A DNA stretch of 64,000 bases from contig JXTC01000061.1 of assembly GCA_002914845.1 (NCBI GenBank), positions 635,332-699,331 of the forward strand. The letters are read 5' to 3'. Source of the DNA: Trema orientale (lineage: Eukaryota; Streptophyta; Magnoliopsida; Rosales; Cannabaceae). The position numbers were made by a program, and so were the translations under genes. The notes beneath the pieces were generated by a model, which saw nothing but the letters and a program-made list of their open reading frames with translations, had not been told where the DNA came from and ran no database searches. This document shows, piece by piece, positions 23,601-35,138 of the stretch. Each line of letters begins with the position of its first letter. The stretch's first letter is position 1.

Positions 23601-24885
23601 ATCTAGGAAATATATTTCGACTCAAAAAGATGAGATTTCGAATGAACAAGCGTACAATTCAGATAGTAAGTTTCAGTGAGAGAAAGAGAGTAATTAGCTC
23701 TTAACATACAAAATAATAGGACAAAAAATAGCCCCGCCATCTAGAACAAGCCATATCCAAACTACTGTTTACGCATATTCAAAGCTTCAACAAATTAGCA
23801 ACAGATCAATCTCAAATAAGACCGAATTCCTCTCTCTTTTCAACTCTATCTTATGTTATATAACTAAAAATCATTAAACCAGGACTTGGCAGTTTCCATC
23901 ACCTAGCCCAAGAAGAAGAGAGCTTATGAGTTCGACTCAGTTCCATTTACCAAAGAGTAAAATTTTCCTCCTGAAATGGAATCAAAATCAAATTTTCCTC
24001 TGAATTAAATCTCTCACAATCAGCAAAGTTCATCACTGATTAACCCATCCTGGAATTTGATTTTTATCCAACTGACTGTTTCTTTGACTCAATAGTGTTA
24101 ATAAACTCCCAATTATAACGTCCAGTTAATCATCAACTTCAAAATACATTTGCAAAGCTCTTGATGAGTGTAGACAGATATAGGCAAAGTGCAAGCTAAC
24201 CTAAGAAAGAAACGAAGCTTATAGTCTTGTACAATTAACATGCCATTCAATCTCATTTAACTAACGTAGTTATCGTTCTCAGTAGAAAGATTCTAAATTT
24301 TGAGAATCAAACTCAAAATCAATTTATGCAATCAATCCCATGCAAGAGCAACCCACAAAAATATCTTCGATACAATCGAGATAAGAAAAATAATAGAGGA
24401 AACACCTACATCGATACCAAAAAGAGCTGCTTGTTTCCACAAAACAAACACCTTGTTGACAAAATCATTGGTCAGGTAAAGGTTCTAGATAGAGATCCTA
24501 AAGTAAACGCCAAATGGTACCCTCGAAACAATGTTCAACACTCATTTGATACCGTTCTTCGCCAACATAAACAGCTTCTTAAAACAACTCAATTTGCATT
24601 TATATCCCATTTTTATAAGAAATGGACGAAGGAGAAGAGGTGGGCTCAAATTGCTCAAAGCATGAAAGAAATCAGAAATGAAACTCACCGGGGAACTCGA
24701 GATTCAGAAGGGGAGACTCCAGAAGCAAACTTCTCTGCACCTTCAATGGTGCTAGAACAGAATACCCTTTTGGAGATTCCATACGAAGAGCAAAACCCAG
24801 ATCGGTAAATGCCTATTGAAGGCTGAATCATCCTCCTGAGGCTCGGAACAGAAGGAGCAGTAACGAACCCAGATGCATTGGCCAT
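20663..24885 (-). CDS. KASIII: 3-oxoacyl-ACP synthase III, chloroplastic
   Basis: Intact eight-exon gene: 24689-24885, 23239-23387, 22834-22970, 22208-22313, 22009-22127, 21313-21377, 20989-21211, 20663-20884, all with GT-AG introns. The joined frame is 405 codons, the usual length of plant KASIII. The N-terminal ~60 residues (MANASGF..., Ser/Arg-rich) are a plastid transit peptide. The thiolase-fold catalytic triad is complete: Cys181 in [13 protein letters not shown], His331 in DWLLLHQANQRI, Asn361 in [11 protein letters not shown]. The C-terminal [12 protein letters not shown] is also conserved. The enzyme condenses acetyl-CoA with malonyl-ACP, the first step of type II fatty-acid synthesis. 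Intron 1 (1.3 kb) is the longest. The start is set by the conserved MANASG motif. It is convergent with the GT47 gene. Confidence 0.95.
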
Positions 24886-26890
24886 TTAAAACCACAGTAA
24901 AACCCAATAGAAGAAGGACCCAGAAAGAAAAACAGAGCGTCAGAGTCAGAGAGAGTGATAGAGAGAAGATCTTTATTTAGCTTTGATAATGAACTAGAAG
25001 AATGTAAGAAGAGTAATATGTGAAGCCCATTAGAGAAGAACGGATTTGGAAGACTTTTTGTCAAGATTTTCGGAGGGTACAAGGCTAGACACAGAGGTGG
25101 GGGCGATTATGCCGAACCCAATTTGAGGAGACTCCAATGTCCTCAGTTTTCAATCTCTCAAGACTATTCTTCACTTTCCCTGTGTGTTAATAATGTATGT
25201 CATTAAGCAGAGGTCCAGGTGAGACAGTCATGCAATGCTTCCCTATTCCCAAGATTTGATTTTTTTTTTTTCTTTTTTTCCTTTGGGTTTTTTCTCTTCC
25301 TTTTTTTTTCTTTTTTTTCTTTTTTTTTTGTTGTACGAATCCAAGTGGGCAACTGCTGAGATTGAGATGGTAATGGGAGAAGCTTTGACACATAACCAAA
25401 ACTGATGGCGTTTATAGACTTTTGGTTTTTAATTGTTAGTTACGTGGCAAAACACTATTAGTGAAGCTTTTCACATTGTAATGAGTAGTAGTGTAGGCTT
25501 TACATTGCATTTTGTTTAAAGCCCAAGGCTTCTAATAATTTTTTGAAAAAAAAAAAAAATAGCCCATAGTGTTATGTCATGTATTTAAATCTACCCAGAT
25601 AGTGTAACCAAAAATAAAAACAAGATGAATGAGACTAGTAGTACTAAAGGACCCAAGCGTGAAGGAGATTGACATACTCACGGATCTTGGTTATGATTCT
25701 CAGGTGGTGGTGAAAGTAGATTTAAAGTGGTAGAGCTGTGCAAAGCAGCAGAAGAAAATGTTAAATATTGTGAAACTGTATCGCGAAATCTGGATCTAAA
25801 GAAGGAAAATTCTATGAACTCCTCATTATCACCGGACTATTAATCACGAATAAAAGAGTTTTTAGGTCCGATGTGCTTGGTTTAGATCTATTTTTTCAAC
25901 TGTGGTCAAAGTATGTTCATTTCCATTACATTGCACTTCCATTATAAATAAATTATACATGTTCATTTCGTGAAACATGTCATGAAAAAATTTGAAAGCA
26001 AAAAGCACACTACACCTAACAAGATTAATTTTTAGTTTCATAACATATGTCTCTTTGGAACTTTCTTTGGGACAAAATATTTTCCTTTTTACTACAAAGT
26101 TACAAGCACGTTTAGCTACAAATGCCATTATACTACTAACTAATTAAAGTTTCGTTTATGGGCTTTTTTGGACTTTTTATTTATTTATTAATATTTCACA
26201 CAGATAGTGAAAGTTCCTAAACAAGAAATGGGAAATTGAGATTGGATAAGAGAAAAAAAAAATATTTTATTGATAGAAAATGTTATTCAACTATCATATT
26301 TAAATGCTATTAATTTAATTTTCACATATTTAAGATATGTTATTGATATTTTAGAAAAATTGCACGCATTAATACCATTAAGTCTTCTCTTCCAAGTTTT
26401 TTCACTACATAATATTTTTATTAACCTTTTTCCTATGAGGTGAATTGAAATATACCTGAGATGTGATAAGTACAGAATATAACTTAATCGTGTCATCGTT
26501 ATGTGGTAATTAATACCAAATCAATATGCGTCAGACTTACACTTGTAATTTTGATAGTTATACTATATATGGTTGTGGGTTTAATTGCTTCTCAAGTTAC
26601 ATTTTAATTAGAGGCAGCTGCCATAAGTAGGTTTGTGGATTTGGTTTGTCCTCCTCCTACTTCTGGTATACATGGTGCCATAAGTAGATTTCTATGGTTC
26701 TGACTTACTGAAAATCGAAGATAACGCATTAGTTAAGATATACAGAAAAGGCTGCATCATTTTTTGCTATATAATCTCAAGTTGCCTTCCATGGACATAT
26801 GAGGAGGAGGCAAAGAATCAGCCACCAAGATTTAATTACATTTTTCCTCTTTTTAAAACACTGAACACTTTGCATATGATTAATAAAGAC
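24886..26890. other. KASIII upstream region and intergenic sequence
   Basis: On the minus strand the first 200 bases are probably KASIII leader and promoter. A T-rich tract at 25260-25330 (A-rich on the gene strand) lies about 400 bp upstream of the start. Beyond it I see no gene; the frame at 25862-26128 has no family signal. Confidence 0.45.
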
Positions 26891-26899
26891 TAAAGATCA

Positions 26900-27540
26900 A
26901 GAACCGAAATTTCGGTGAAATTTTGGAAAATTGTGGGTACCGAAATATCTTTTACAAGTAACAAATTTTTGGAAAATTGTGGGTACCGAAATATCTTTTA
27001 CAAGTATCAAATTTTTGGAAAATTTTCGGAGAAATATCGGTAAAAATATCAATTTCGAAAATTTGCAGTGTAATTTTTCAGGAATTTCAAAAAATTTTGG
27101 AACTTGAAAAAAAATAGGAAATTAACAAATTTTTTTCTTTTTGTTGGATTATTTTTAACAAATTACAATTTTCAACACCATTTATACACAAGATATAAAT
27201 AAATTTCAACGTATTTTTAATTATAAATATTTTTTTGAACTTTACATAAATTATATTATATATAACTTTTTTTTCATTCTCTTTTTTTTAATGTTATTTT
27301 TTCATGCTTTATCTCTATTAACTATGTCTATTTCTTTTATTTTAATCATAGTTGGACAATCCATTAATGTAATACATGCATGCATTTCTAAGAAGTATAG
27401 TATTTTTTACAGTTTTGAATTAAACTAAGCTTTTTTTTAATTTTTTATTGTTTTATATAAAATTTTCACGTGTTTCTGAAATTTCCATTGATATCGAAAT
27501 TTTCCTTCATATTTTTACCGAAGCTGATATTTTTGTCATT
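26900..27540. repeat. Unclassified AT-rich repeat with a 46-bp tandem duplication
   Basis: The region is built from ACCGAAAT / ATTTCGGT-type words, with related inverted words near 27490-27530 (TTTTTACCGAAGC). At 26920-27010 a unit of about 46 bases containing TTGTGGGTACCGAAATATC is present twice in tandem with one or two differences. No coding potential. It looks like an old non-autonomous element, class unclear. Confidence 0.4.
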
Positions 27541-28731
27541 GCTAAAGATTAATCTGCCTATATAAATGTATATTTTGCTGAGCATATATCATTGTGTGCG
27601 TGGAAATTAAAATTTTCCTTTCCTAACACATGATCAGGATCTCAAACTAATTTATAGTAAATAATTCTGTCATCTTAATTAACAAAAAAAAAAAAAAAAA
27701 GATATGATTTCTTAGTGAAGCTAAGACATAGGGAAGTTTGTTTTGCCTAATTAATGTGAGATTAGCTCTTTAGACAATTGTCAACTTTTGTTTTTAATTA
27801 TGTTTAAATTCATTTGAGACGTGAGTAAAACTCATATTTGATAAGTAAACATTATATGGTTCATGAGTTCCATTTATTGGAACTAATAATTTCTAATTTT
27901 TTTTCATTTTATTTGTCATTATCTTTTGCCAGCATATGCCAACGGGCCATAGTAAACTAAACTATGTGTCTAAATCGATAACTTATATAACCAAAGTAGA
28001 GGTCTAATCAAGGTTGACATGTTATCTCCTTTTATTCATTTAATTTTTTTCCTTCGACAAGAAAGGAACAACTGTACACGCAATGTATATAAATTAGATA
28101 CTCAATAGTTGGTTGGCCTACTCTTCTCGAGAGGGACTTTGTTTTCCCTTTCTTTGCAACTTCAAACTATCTTTTGTGGCATAATTAAGGACCTTAAAAC
28201 TTCTACCAATTGATAACAAGCAAATTAGAGCTATATATTGACCTCATTTTGAGGCAAGATAATATTTTTCAGTACTACTTTTCAGTATAAATTTTTTAGG
28301 ATCAGTAATGTTTATTACTATCACTATCACAGTGTAACTTACCGTCGTAATGAAAAGTACTACTTATAAAAAAAGTTATTCTGAAAAAGTAATAATAAAA
28401 AAGTCATTTTGGAGGGGGGGAAAAGTCTTACTTATGTAAATTATGATCTTATCCAATAAGTTAACCAACTTACCCAAACCATTCCAATACTTTTAAGGAA
28501 ATTAGGTTCGAAGTCACTTACTGGTTTTTTTTTTTTTTTAATACGTTTAGTTTTTCTTTTCCTTGTTATAATTAAGATTTCAACAGTTTTAATTCGATAA
28601 TTGTGAAGAATAATTTAAGTATAAAACTATTAGTATTCTAAACATTAAGGGGTTTTTAGTAAAATAGCCAAATTTTGGGTATTCTTAACATATTTGCATT
28701 TCGAATAATTAAGGATATCAAAATCTTACAC

Positions 28732-28888
28732 GGTAATTAGGGTTAGCTCAGTTGGTCCAAGGTTTTAGAGATGTGTGTGTAAGTTTGAGGGGTCAGGAGT
28801 TCAAGCCTTGATAATGTGTATGTGTGTGATATTTTCTTTTAAATCTGTAGTAAGTGGTGGTCATTAGTTAAGTCCCACTTTAAGACAC
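28732..28888 (+). mobile_element. tRNA-derived SINE with 13-bp target duplication
   Basis: A 157-bp insertion with RNA polymerase III promoter boxes: A box TAGCTCAGTTGG at 28744-28755 and B box GAGTTCAAGCC at 28797-28807, spaced as in tRNA genes. It is flanked by the perfect 13-bp direct repeat CAAAATCTTACAC (28719-28731 and 28889-28901). The 5' part resembles a tRNA without cloverleaf integrity. The 3' end lacks an obvious poly-A tail. Confidence 0.8.
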
Positions 28889-28901
28889 CAAAATCTTACA
28901 C

Positions 28902-30100
28902 AAAAATTTTAAACCAGAAGATGTGACATTAATTTTAACCACTTATTATTTTAAAATAAGACTATACTATTTAGAATTATGTGACTAAAAATGATGTCAC
29001 ATCACTAGTAAATTTTTGGTGTCTCAATCTTTTCTCTCCCATTTTTCAAACACTATAACAACATGACTAGTATACTAATTGATAAACCTAGTGACGGATT
29101 CACTTTTGTATAAAAACCCGATATACTCAATGTACAAAGTGGACAATTGATATGGATACCAGTGTAAAAATTGATGTATTCAATTGTTTACTGTAAAAGA
29201 AGGGAAAAAGGAGAAAGAGAGAGACATTTGGTAAAATAAAATGTAAAAAATAAACAAAGGAACTTGCTATCCTTAAAAGCTCCATGTACTTTTGGTTGAT
29301 TTATATGTCGTAGGCTTTTGGTAAGGATCTATGGCATGAGGGATTTGGACATGAGGAGTAATTTGGGACAAAATGATATTTCTTTTATGACCATTTTTTA
29401 GGATCAATAAAAAAATTATGATTTTTTGTGACCACTTATGATTAGTAGTTACAAATAACGGCTGACTATATCTATTAGTATATAACCAAATTCAAAAATT
29501 TATAGCTAAATATTTAACTCACTTAATAACAAAAATAAAATTACAACATATTCCACGATTGAAACTTAAAAAAAAAATAGACATTTAGATATAACTTTAA
29601 AATATAAATGTCTACTTGAACCAATTTAAAAAATTAGATATCCACGTAATTCTCTATGGAAAATAATTATGGTGGCTCGTAAGAAGTCACGACGGTTATA
29701 ACTAGTCCAAAGAAAATCATTCTGAAAAGTAGTTATAAAAATGTCACTTGGACTCGAAAAAACCCATAGGTCCATGCATCTTCGGAGCAATAGCCTAAAT
29801 GCCCTTTACCAAAATACATGCCCAGAGTCCAAAAAAAGTGAAAAATCCCAGATGGTCAAACTTTTTTTGAAAAATATCCAGATTTATTTAGAGATTACAA
29901 TTCTTAAAAGTTCAATTTATAAAAATATCATATTAAAATATATTTAGAAAAGTAGTACTCTCCTTTTCAAAATTAGTATTTTTCAAAAGTTCTTGAGATA
30001 ACCAGTTAGTTATTTAAAGTGACATAGTTGTTTTCCTCGTACCATGTACCCCCTCAAGTGGTAAAAATTATATTTTTGAAATCAATTTTAAAAGTGGTAC
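28902..30100. other. Intergenic, AT-rich, possible old repeats
   Basis: No gene. 29360-29770 shows faint inverted similarity between its ends (AAAATGATAT...TTTTATGACCA against TTATAACTACTTTTCAGAA), and 28260-28430 has related words, so both may be decayed non-autonomous elements. Boundaries cannot be fixed. Confidence 0.3.
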
Positions 30101-30104
30101 TTTC

Positions 30105-30580
30105 TAAATATATCCATTTTTTTTGAAAGTTCATAAATACCCATTTTCAAAACTATATTTCTATAAATACTTGTTTTTTATTTTTATTTCATAAATACCC
30201 CTTTTTAGAGAAATGTAAACCACCACTATTTTACATATAAAATATAGACCACAGTATACATTTAATGCATGAAATATATATCATAGTCTATATTTCATGA
30301 ATAAAAATTACACTAAAAATTGACACACATTTTAAAATGCATACCATAGATCAAATTTATAATGAAAAATGTAAACTGTGGTAAACATTTATATTGTACA
30401 TGTATAACATTTATATTCTACACATAAAATATGTACCTCATGAATAAAATTTACATTATAAATATGAACTACTCATATTTTATATATGAAATATGGACCA
30501 TAAAAACGGGTATTTTTGTAGAAAAAAAGTTAAAAAAGATATTTATGAAAATAAGTTTTAAAAACGGATATTAGGCGTAA
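30105..30580. repeat. Foldback-like AT-rich repeat
   Basis: The left part carries CATAAATACCCATTTT-type words. The right part, when reverse-complemented, carries matching CATAAATATC and AAAATACCCGTTTTT words, giving an imperfect inverted repeat of about 200 bp per side. The centre repeats ATATAGACC / ATGAAATAT words. No target duplication was found. Confidence 0.35.
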
Positions 30581-30869
30581 ATTTCTCTTGAAAATTTGCC
30601 ACGTATAATGAAATCAGAATTTCTCATGGCCTAACCTAACATAACGGCCCTTTCTGAAACCAAGAGGGAAATTGACGTGGATCGTTCATATTTAAGGCAA
30701 ATGGACTTTTTAGTTCACTTTTTCATAATGACTTTTGTAGTTCAAAATAATGACTTTTTTAGTTTCTTTTGGAGAGAAAAAAAATAGTTATTCCGAAACT
30801 ACCCTTCTGCCATTTTTCACTTTGTTATTGGTAGTCACAATTTGTAACTGCTTTTTTTTTTTGAATAGT

Positions 30870-31275
30870 TTGTTTTAAATCGTTACGAAGATTGTGAGTT
30901 TTTGTTACTAGTATGCACAAGTTGTGACTAATTTTTCGCTTTGAAGTCATAATTTTGTGACTGGTAGTCACAACTTTTATGACGCCTTTTCAAGGTATAT
31001 TTTAAATTATTATATTACTCACAATTTTGAAACTGGTAGTCACAATGTTGTGATTGGTAGTCACAATTTGTTTTACATCGTTACGAAGATTGTGAGTTTT
31101 TGTTACTGTTAAGCATAATTTGTGACTGATTTTTCGCTTTGAAGTCATAATTTTGTGATTGATGATCACAACTTTTGTGATTCCTTTTCCAGGTATAGTT
31201 TAAATTATTATATTACTTACAATTTTGAAACTCGTAGTCACAATATTGTAATTGGTGGTCACAATTTGTTTTACA
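30870..31275. repeat. 198-bp tandem repeat inside the Pack-MULE
   Basis: Two copies of a unit of about 198 bases. The marker CGTTACGAAGATTGTGAG occurs at 30881 and 31079. Each unit contains several GTAGTCACAA / TTGTGACT inverted words, so the array is rich in short palindromes. Its position just inside the left terminal repeat suggests a subterminal array of the transposon rather than captured gene sequence. Confidence 0.65.
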
Positions 31276-31685
31276 TTATTACAAATAATTAAGACAATTT
31301 ATACTTTAGTGTAACTAATAGTCACACATTTGTGACATGTAATAACAAAAGATAGAGAACATGCCACTTAATTTCGTAGTCAAGACATTTTTTTTTTCTT
31401 TAGGATTAATAGAATAAGAGTTTCTAATCGGAAATTTAAAGAATCCTTACAAGTTACAATACACTTTAATAAAAGACCTTTCAACTAAGGACATATCAAA
31501 TTCAACCTCTATTTATATGATTTGGAAAACTAAAAAGCCATGAATACAGAGTGCCTTATCCCTTATGAAATTCTATAACCAAACAACTCAAACAAAAGTA
31601 AGAAAAATAAGGGGAAAAAATATTCATAATATTTTTTTTTCCCCCTTAAGCTAGTGATAAATGATAAATGTAAGGGGAGCCTAGT

Positions 31686-32365
31686 TCAGTTTTCCACCAC
31701 CAGATCCCGCTTCTTAGTCTGCTCCAAGAACTCATCAAGAAGCAACGAATCCAAATTCGAGTCGGGCAGACCTGAAGTTGCCATGCTGACTGGACTCTGC
31801 ACTATCCACAAGAACCTCTGACTGTTCCTTTCCAACCCAAAACCTATTTCTCTTAACTGCTCCGCCAAGAACGACCCCAGACTCCCGAAACAGAGGAACA
31901 CGACGCTGTGACTCATTTGTAAGTCATGCCAAGTTAGTAATTCGAGCCGACTACTCCTTTTCTTTCTTTGGTCATAGTCAACGGTCCGATGCAGTGAATC
32001 GGAGGAGTCACACCATCTGGGATACATAGGCCGTCAAATATATCTTTGACCGCTCTGGGCTTGAGCGACTAAAACGTGTTGAACATATCAGAGGACAAAA
32101 TCAGCGGGATGCCGAGAATATCGAGGAGGGTATTTTGGTCTTTGAAGCTCTGGTCGGATTTCCGGTGAAGGGTCGGTGAGTAAAAAAATGCTACTAGGGA
32201 AGCGGCCCCAGATGTGTAGAAGAGGAAATTGGGAATGTTGAGCTGAGGAAGGACGATAAGCATTTCGGCGTAGAAGAAGTCCATGATGATTGTGTGAATG
32301 GTGTCGTTTTGGGAGATAGAATGGAGGGTTTGGAGTATGATTGGCTTATTGTGAATGAGTATAAG
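31686..32365 (-). pseudogene. Truncated UDP-glycosyltransferase (UGT88-like) fragment
   Basis: The upstream part encodes HSISQNDTIHTIIMDFFYAE, then LNIPNFLFYTSGAASLVAFF and SFKDQNTLLDILGIP, typical of the N-terminal domain of UGT88/UGT71-type glucosyltransferases. After an internal deletion come LKPRAVKDIFDGLCIPDG and CIGPLTM (preceded by a stop where the family has NTFE), then in another frame SVVFLCFGSLGSFLAEQL, RFLWIVQSP and LDEFLEQTKKRDLVVEN. It ends exactly before the PSPG box that binds the sugar donor. So it lacks the start, a central piece, the whole donor site and a continuous frame. It cannot make an enzyme. It lies inside the Pack-MULE as captured host sequence. It contains no recognisable intron. 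Confidence 0.85.
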
Positions 32366-33106
32366 GTTAATCATAAAAAGGGTATTTTAGACTTTTTGCT
32401 GAGTGGGGAGTATTAGAAAAGTCATTTTAAAAAAGAGGACTAAAAAAGTCTATTTACTAAAGAAACAGACTAGCCACGTCAATTTCCCAAACCGAGATGG
32501 ATAACAGTAGGCCCAACAAATACAATTTCTTTACGGATTATCCACTTCGAATAATGCTGAAAAAAACTAGACTTAATACACGCACATAAATATCGTTGCA
32601 ACTTTCTATACAAGACTATGTTGCATGAAGGCTCACATAGTTATTTTTGTTTTTCTTATCATTTATTCAAGATGACTTCATTGAAATGAGAAAACGAAGC
32701 TATAGAGTACAGACACCAAAACTAAAAAAACCAATTAGCTAAGCAAGGAACCAACCAAACGACCGACCGGGCAGAATACAAAGGTTAGCTCTCTAAAAGT
32801 AGACAATAATTTATATATACCGAGGGTAAAGCTTTATACAATTACATGACTATCTTTGGGAACATTTTTATCCTTTCAATTTATGTACAGTTTATGACGA
32901 GTAAGTAACTTTATGCTTCTAGATCCGGATATATCATCGATTCATTTTGCAAGTTATTTATTTTCAATAATAGTAAAAAAGGTTATGATATAACAATAGT
33001 CAAATGCGCTACTGTTGCTAGAATAGTCCTTCAAGAAATTGGTCCAAAAGAACATCTATCATCAAAGCTTGGACATATGAAACACAAGTTATAAGTATAA
33101 AAATCT

Positions 33107-33995
33107 GGGTTAATGGCACCATTGGTCCTCAATCTATGATCAATTTGGTATATTGGTCCTCAACCTATTTTTTGTGGCATTTAAGTCCTAAACGTTTGTT
33201 TTTTTAGCACTATTAGTCATTTTGGCATATTCCATCCAAGATTCCATTAAAATTTATTTGAATGAGAGAAATTTTACACCATTGATCTCGAATTTTTAAT
33301 TATTTAACACTTTGATCAGTAATGCATTTGTCAATCTTTCAGAAAATTAAAATTCAAAGATGGATATAAAATAAACAGTTCATTTAAAAACTAAATTCAA
33401 AAAAGAAAAAAATTATACTAATAAACTTTAGTTTATGTTAAACTATAGTAATTTTATGAATAAAAAATAATTATTTTACCATTTTTAAAACTAAAAAAAT
33501 TTTGCATACAGTCATACATGCTTTTATACTAGTCAAATTTGACTGAAAATTTACTACATCCATTAAATATTCATGTAATTATTAATGGTTATTCTAAAAA
33601 ATTAATTAACTATTTGCAGCAAATAAGTCTGAAAAGTTTTATAATTTTCCATTAAATGTTCATTTCTTTATGTAATTGCATCTGTCAATCTTTCGAAAAA
33701 TTAATTTTTAGAATTTTAATTTTCTAAAAGATTAACAAATGCAATATTATTAATCGGAAATATGAATACCAAAAAAAAATTATAGATCAAATTGTTAAAC
33801 AATTGAAATTCAAGATCAATAGTGTAAAATTTCTCTCATTCAAGTAAATTTTAATAGAATCTTGGATGGAATATACCAAAAGGACTAATGGTGCCAAAAA
33901 ATCAAACATTTAGGATTTAAATGTCACAAAAAATAGGTTAGAGGACTAATATGCTAAAATGATCATAGATTAGGGACTAGTGATGCCATTAATCC
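33107..33995. mobile_element. Foldback MULE-MITE, 889 bp
   Basis: The two arms (about 33107-33365 and 33715-33995) are inverted copies of about 250 bp. They start GGGTTAATGGCACC and GGATTAATGGCATC, and share TATTCCATCCAAGATTC and GAGAGAAATTTTACAC. Flanks are TAAAAATCT (33098-33106) and TAAAAGTCT (33996-34004), a 9-bp duplication with one mismatch. The TTAATGGCAC(A/C)A...GGTCC end is shared with the element at 9551-10054, so they belong to one family. No coding capacity. Confidence 0.8.
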
Positions 33996-34009
33996 TAAAA
34001 GTCTTCCAT

Positions 34010-35138
34010 GTGATGCAACAATTGTGACACTTCCATGCCATTAATATTTGTGTTATTTAAATCTACCATCCTACATGTTAACAATTAATGTGCGCATATC
34101 GAACACCTTTTGTCGTTGAACTATTTTCTAAAATATCTATTCATCAATGAAAACAAATAATGTGTTATTATAGATTGGACTAGTTTCTATATACTTCATT
34201 ACAGCTAAAGAAAATAAAAACCATTTTCTTGGCAAAAGCAAAGGACTAGCTAGAGTGATGGAGGGGTTTGCCCAAGAAAGACATATCATATAGGTCAGCG
34301 GCTACTAAAGATTAGTTATTATTACAAACCAGTATTTTGCCGTAATTTATTCTTTAAAAAAAAAAAGTATTTTGCCGTAATTCCTGTTGAAATATGGAAC
34401 TGTACAAAAAACAATAAATTATTATAATAATAACACAAACAAGTTTTGAGCAGCCTCAAGCTCCTCCTTTCCCTGTTTTGTTTTTACTGCTCATTACTCC
34501 CGAGATTTAATACCAAAAAAGACACCAAAGATTATGGTCCTCTTCTGAATATACATACTCATATCTCATCTGTGTGTGTGTGTGTGAGAGTGAGAGAGAG
34601 AGAGAGGGAGAGAGAGAGAGAGAGATATGGTTGAGACTTGAGGAGATGGAAACGGCTAAAAAGAGAGTAAGGCTTTATTATGTGGGGGTCTTTTGGGGGG
34701 AGTAGGATATATAATAGGGATGGGGACTAAATCTGAGAAAAAGATTTGATTTTGATGTGTTCATATGTTGATAGAGGCTTGAAATTGAAATTCCAAACCA
34801 GCATCTATAGTTATTGCTAATGCATGTAAAGGTTAAGGTAGCATTATTGTGTGCCTGTGTTTTAAATTAAGGCCCCCAACTTCCCTCTCTACTAAATCTC
34901 TCTTTTTTGTGCTTCATTGGGAACAACAGTAATACCAGTTGTATCAGACCACACTTTCCCTTTTCTTCCCCACTACCCACTAGCTTCTCATTCTCTTTCT
35001 CTTTCTCTTTCTAACTCTTTAGCCCTTAGGTGATTGATGGCTCCACTCTCTTCTTTGTCTTCATAATCCCTGACAACCCCAACATCCTCCACTCTTTTCT
35101 TTTGTACCAAAGAACTAGCTAATTTAAAGGAAAAAAAA
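34010..35138 (+). promoter_or_regulatory. Upstream region of the PLATZ gene
   Basis: No gene. A TG repeat followed by an AG repeat (about 34571-34625) and a TATATAAT box at about 34708-34715 lie 430-570 bp before the start codon. CTTTCT repeats at 34990-35010 and pyrimidine-rich sequence up to 35110 look like 5' leader. The promoter assignment is inferred from position only. Confidence 0.35.

Larger units (their letters stand above)
30666..32488. mobile_element. Pack-MULE carrying a UDP-glycosyltransferase gene piece
   Basis: A 1,823-bp element. Both ends begin GGGAAATTGACGTGG in inverted orientation, and similarity continues for roughly 100-120 bp inwards. It is flanked by a 9-bp direct repeat, AAACCAAGA (30657-30665) and AAACCGAGA (32489-32497), with one mismatch. 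This is a Mutator-like non-autonomous element. Inside are a subterminal tandem repeat (30870-31275) and, next to the right inverted repeat, a minus-strand piece of a host UGT gene (31686-32365). No transposase is present. Captured host sequence between MULE ends defines a Pack-MULE. Confidence 0.82.

Noticed and set aside
24326-24808. 160-codon plus-strand frame in KASIII
   Set aside because: Lies in intron 1 and exon 1 of KASIII on the other strand and has no family signal.
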